Below, piece after piece: positions 34,340-36,600 of a stretch of DNA of 36,600 bases. The stretch spans positions 1-36,600 of the forward strand of contig CAZENQ010000024.1 in the NCBI GenBank assembly GCA_964513655.1. Reading direction: 5' to 3'. The position numbers were made by a program, and so were the translations under genes. The DNA comes from G020350405 sp964513655 (GTDB lineage: Bacteria > Planctomycetota > Phycisphaerae > Sedimentisphaerales > Anaerobacaceae). The first letter of the stretch is position 1. Every line of letters begins with the position of its first letter. The notes beneath the pieces were generated by a model. That model did not search any database. It saw only the letters and a program-made list of their open reading frames with translations, and was not told the origin of the DNA.

Positions 34340-35148
34340 CAAACCAGACTCTTGAGCGGCCAAAATGTATTGTAAATCGCCTTGAAAATCACCCCCAGCG
34401 CAAAATTTATCGCCAATATCGAAATGAAACTCGCCACAAATGCCTCCGTGCATGCCTGCCCTACGCCGTGAGCACCTTCCCTGCACGTAAAGCCCTTATA
34501 GCAGCTGATACACGCAATGGCGGCTCCAAAGAAAAACCCCTTTACAACTCCAACAGTCACATCCCATAGTTCCACGCCCGCTGCGCTAAAACTCCAATAC
34601 GCCCGGCTGTTAATCTCTAATTGAATAACGCTGACGAAATACCCGCCCAAAATACCAAGTGAATCCGCATAGATAATCAGACCAGGCGTCAGCAGCAAAC
34701 ACGCCAGCACCCGCGGCGCAACCAGATATCGCATGGGATCCGTACCCATGCTCCTGACCGCGTCAATCTGTTCGGTAACATTCATCGTCCCCAATTCCGC
34801 GGTCAGCGCCCCCCCGATACGACCCGCCAACATAACCGCCGCAAGAACAGGCCCTAACTCCTTCACCACAGAGACATTAATTAACACCCCTAAGTGCTCT
34901 TCCAGGCCAATACCCGCCAACTGGTCGTACGCCTGAATCGCCAGCGTCATCCCCACAAACGCTCCGGTTATCATTATCACAGGCACGCTGCGAACACCAA
35001 TGATATGCATCTGCGCCCATATAAGCGGATAACTCCCTGTCCTCACACAACTGTGCATAGACACAATCAGCGCCCGCCAGAAGAACCTCGCGAACCGCCC
35101 CACATCGCCTACGTCTTCTACCGCCCTGGCTCCCAGCATGCCAATCAT
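34339..35148 (-). CDS. mlaE: Mla-type lipid ABC transporter permease
   Basis: A 269-residue MlaE-family membrane protein. Five or so hydrophobic segments are seen, with family blocks SVPVIMITGAFVGMTLAIQ, ELGPVLAAVMLAGRIGGA, AELGTMNVTEQIDA and RSMGTDPMRYLVAPR. Family members form the inner-membrane channel of MCE transporters moving lipids between inner and outer membranes. GGGAG-like GGGAG lies 9 bp before the ATG. No MCE (MlaD), MlaB or MlaC gene is visible next to it. It is the first gene of mlaE-mlaF-oxidoreductase and is preceded by a promoter-like pair. Confidence 0.93.
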   Translation of the reverse strand: MIGMLGARAVEDVGDVGRFARFFWRALIVSMHSCVRTGSYPLIWAQMHIIGVRSVPVIMITGAFVGMTLAIQAYDQLAGIGLEEHLGVLINVSVVKELGPVLAAVMLAGRIGGALTAELGTMNVTEQIDAVRSMGTDPMRYLVAPRVLACLLLTPGLIIYADSLGILGGYFVSVIQLEINSRAYWSFSAAGVELWDVTVGVVKGFFFGAAIACISCYKGFTCREGAHGVGQACTEAFVASFISILAINFALGVIFKAIYNTFWPLKSLV

Positions 35149-35488
35149 AATATTTTACTCCCAAAACCTCATCAAATCCGATTCTAGCTCCTCATTTCTT
35201 GCTCATTCTTGACAGCCGCACTAACATAATACTAAACATCCAACATTAAATAGTCAATTAGAAAGGCCATCACCACTCCAAGCGGCCTTGCTCTGCGTAA
35301 TTCTGAATCTCCTTATCAGGTGCCCTTCTCCTTTAACACAAGGGCCAGCATGCCTCCCACCACGGAAGCATTCAGACGTAATACTCTCCCGCTCCTTCTA
35401 TTCACACAACCCGCTTTTCTGCGTAATCCCAGTTAACCAAAGCTTCATTGGTGTCGCACCACAGCCATCCTCCAATAGGCGACACCAA
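35149..35488. other. Gene-free stretch between mlaE and the cobalamin protein gene
   Basis: 340 bp without a credible ORF. It holds the leftward mlaE promoter and an 11-bp inverted repeat next to the stop codon of the cobalamin protein gene, both listed separately. CTGCGTAAT occurs twice (near 35295 and 35420). No other feature was found. Confidence 0.5.
35230..35258 (-). promoter_or_regulatory. Candidate promoter of the mlaE operon
   Basis: On the minus strand: TTGACT (35253-35258), 17-bp spacer, TAGTAT (35230-35235). The predicted start near 35223 gives a leader of about 75 bases before the mlaE ATG. The -35 is good and the -10 is 4 of 6. Confidence 0.5.
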
Positions 35489-35489
35489 T
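35447..35489 (-). repeat. 11-bp inverted repeat just after the cobalamin protein stop codon
   Basis: ATTGGTGTCGC (35447-35457) and GCGACACCAAT (35479-35489) are perfect inverses separated by 21 bp. The right arm touches the TGA stop of the leftward gene. The RNA would fold a strong stem there, but no U-run follows, so it is not a standard intrinsic terminator. It may protect the 3' end of the mRNA or bind a dimeric protein. Confidence 0.6.
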
Positions 35490-36214
35490 CAGATCATCCG
35501 AAGGGATATGTTTTCCACCATGTCCAGACGTCTTTTCCGACGGCGCTTTATAGTCCTCGCATCTGATTCTACCTTCTTATCGCTGGCAGCTATCTGTAGG
35601 GCCTCCAGTGCTGTCGCAGCGAACAAATCGGCCCCGATTTCCTGCCAAAGCCCTTCCGCCCGGTTAAACAGCCCGCCTGATGCCATTATTCGCATATTCG
35701 GCCACGCATTTATATCCTTTATAGTATCTATCAGTCGCCGGACATCAGGTGCCTGCTTTGGGCCGATACCGTAGATAAGCAGTATTTCGGGGGCATATTC
35801 GTGTATGAAGGCAAGAATATCGTCATTTGTCAGGCCCCCGCCCAGAAATTTGACTTCCCAGCCATCGCTCTCGAACAAATCGGCCATTATTTGGGCACCA
35901 AGCTCCTGCAACTCGGTTTGGGCGCAGCAGATGACTACTTTCTTGTTCTTACTGGGCCTTCGGGGCAGCTTATTTTGCAGCTGGTCCACGATTGTGCGGT
36001 TAATTCTGGTCGCTAAGTGCTCCTCCGAGGCCGTAATGCGGTCAGAACGCCATAACTGCTCGACTTCGACCATAATAGGCCAGATTATGTTGACGTAGAC
36101 CAAATTTGCGGGCATTCCGCTTTGGAGGGATTGTTCGATTGCAGCGCGGCAAGCTTTTCTATCGCCTGCGAGGAGGCTGCCTAAGTAACGCTCGAGGATG
36201 ACTTCTTTTACCAT
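35489..36214 (-). CDS. Stand-alone cobalamin-binding-domain protein (CarH-like cap, lower-ligand His missing)
   Basis: 241 residues. A helical cap domain (about 1-85) includes W55-x9-E65-H66 (LWRSDRITASEEH), the Wx9EH motif known from CarH/LitR B12 photoreceptors. A Rossmann B12-binding domain (about 90-215) follows, with GWEVKFLGGG, GIGPKQAPDV and SGGLFNRAEG. The usual D/E-x-H-x-x-G motif reads ELQELG (101-106), so Gln103 replaces the cobalt-ligating His. The C-terminus is basic (RTIKRRRKRR) but has no DNA-binding domain. GGAGA lies 7 bp before the ATG. It may sense cobalamin bound base-on or without a protein lower ligand, or no longer bind it. Regulatory partners are not visible. The promoter is not resolved. 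Confidence 0.82.
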   Translation of the reverse strand: MVKEVILERYLGSLLAGDRKACRAAIEQSLQSGMPANLVYVNIIWPIMVEVEQLWRSDRITASEEHLATRINRTIVDQLQNKLPRRPSKNKKVVICCAQTELQELGAQIMADLFESDGWEVKFLGGGLTNDDILAFIHEYAPEILLIYGIGPKQAPDVRRLIDTIKDINAWPNMRIMASGGLFNRAEGLWQEIGADLFAATALEALQIAASDKKVESDARTIKRRRKRRLDMVENISLRMI

Positions 36215-36600
36215 GATTTTGTCTCCAAAACTGTTATCTGTTTACTGTATCTTGCCTATTATGCCGCTGAGAAGGTTTGGCGGCTTGGCAAATGTTAATA
36301 TAGGTAATATAGTATCGGGAGAAGTGTTTGAAAAACTTTAGTTAAACTGGGTAACGGGGGGATTTTAGGCAGCCTAAATTACAGTCAAAAATGCGTGTTT
36401 TGGGGATATTCGGGTGTTCCAAAGCACCCTTGATATTGTGCTGAAAATGGGGGTTGGGAATTTGACAGGTGCGAGGTTCCCTTTGATTTTGGGCTTAAAA
36501 TGGGGGTTGGGGGTGTTGGAAAGTGTTTCAAAGTGTGAAAATTTGGGAAAAACTCAGAAAAAGGGGTGGAATGGCGCTCGAATAAGTGTTTGAAAGTGTT
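36215..36600. other. Gene-free right edge with G-rich direct repeats
   Basis: 386 bp with no credible ORF. It contains the leader of the cobalamin protein gene (a GCCGC/GCGGC dyad near 36265-36285) and an AT-rich stretch. Two G-rich direct repeats and several short AAGTGTTT(C/G)AAA-like elements lie towards the window end (near 36322, 36521, 36583). A gene beyond the window may begin here. Confidence 0.5.
36427..36511. repeat. Two imperfect about 33-bp direct repeats, period about 53 bp
   Basis: Copy 1 (36427-36458) and copy 2 (36479-36511) both run from CCCT(T)TGAT to AAAATGGGGGTTGGG, with the last 15 bases identical. They are G-rich on the plus strand. The second copy continues into more G-runs. 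The pair may be the edge of a longer array outside the window. Confidence 0.6.

Noticed and set aside
34340..34486. A 49-codon N-terminal extension of mlaF
   Set aside because: It would overlap mlaE by about 150 bp, and the ATG overlapping the mlaE stop gives a normal-length ATPase.
35288..35566. A 92-codon plus-strand frame between mlaE and the cobalamin protein gene
   Set aside because: Composition is low in typical protein features, it overlaps the antisense 3' end of the cobalamin gene, and no family is recognisable.
1..36600. CRISPR array, transposon or prophage
   Set aside because: No regularly spaced repeats of CRISPR type, no transposase or phage gene and no terminal inverted repeats were seen; the Xer gene looks like a chromosomal housekeeping recombinase.

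Overview
This window looks like chromosomal DNA of a Gram-negative bacterium, most plausibly a planctomycete of the Phycisphaerae type. That placement is a judgement from the general look of the proteins; no search was run. Supporting signs are an LPS precursor gene (kdsA), an Mla-type lipid ABC transporter, lipoproteins, frequent weak or absent Shine-Dalgarno sites, and several sigma70-like promoters close to TTGACA-N17-TATAAT. Almost everything is housekeeping. I see no transposase, prophage, CRISPR array or plasmid gene.

Layout. 1-494: the 3' end of a CapD/FlaA1-type nucleotide-sugar dehydratase gene and a hairpin serving as a two-way terminator. 495-1789 (minus): a small unknown gene followed by a Xer recombinase. 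1790-2074: a gap holding a strong candidate promoter that points antisense into the next gene. 2075-8432 (minus): an apparent operon tRNA-Pro, fmdB-like, leuS, CYTH protein, diacylglycerol-kinase-like protein, kdsA, radical SAM protein. 8433-8630: promoters and a decayed tandem copy of the tRNA-Pro gene. 8631-12888 (minus): a repeat-bearing lipoprotein gene, a 32-codon ORF copying the start of priA, lhgO and priA. 12889-13031: a divergent control region with a perfect 17-bp palindrome placed exactly in the spacer of the leftward promoter. 13032-19797 (plus): uvrB, nadC, birA and a large exported GH2 glycoside hydrolase. 19937-21478: a fused lipB-lipA gene. 21640-27420: carB and lon. 27451-30476 (minus): amrS, pdxB, folP, tightly packed. 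30588-35148 (minus): mlaE, mlaF and a 953-residue FAD/Fe-S oxidoreductase. 35489-36214 (minus): a stand-alone cobalamin-binding protein. 36215-36600: a gene-free, repeat-containing edge.

How the genes work together. The leftward leuS operon mixes translation (tRNA-Pro, LeuRS) with envelope lipid and LPS metabolism (DagK-like, KdsA). The uvrB set joins DNA repair with NAD and biotin cofactor functions. The lipB-lipA fusion puts octanoyl transfer and sulfur insertion for lipoate on one chain. amrS-pdxB-folP links an uncharacterised radical SAM enzyme to PLP and folate synthesis. mlaEF supplies the membrane and ATPase parts of a phospholipid transporter, with no MCE substrate-binding protein in view.

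The items most worth a second look are the LipB-LipA fusion, the cobalamin protein that keeps a CarH-like Wx9EH cap motif but has Gln in place of the lower-ligand His, the priA 5' fragment coupled to lhgO, the decaying tRNA-Pro duplicate that keeps its promoter, the palindrome-in-spacer operator beside uvrB, and the 12-residue-repeat lipoprotein. No clear new multi-gene system was found.
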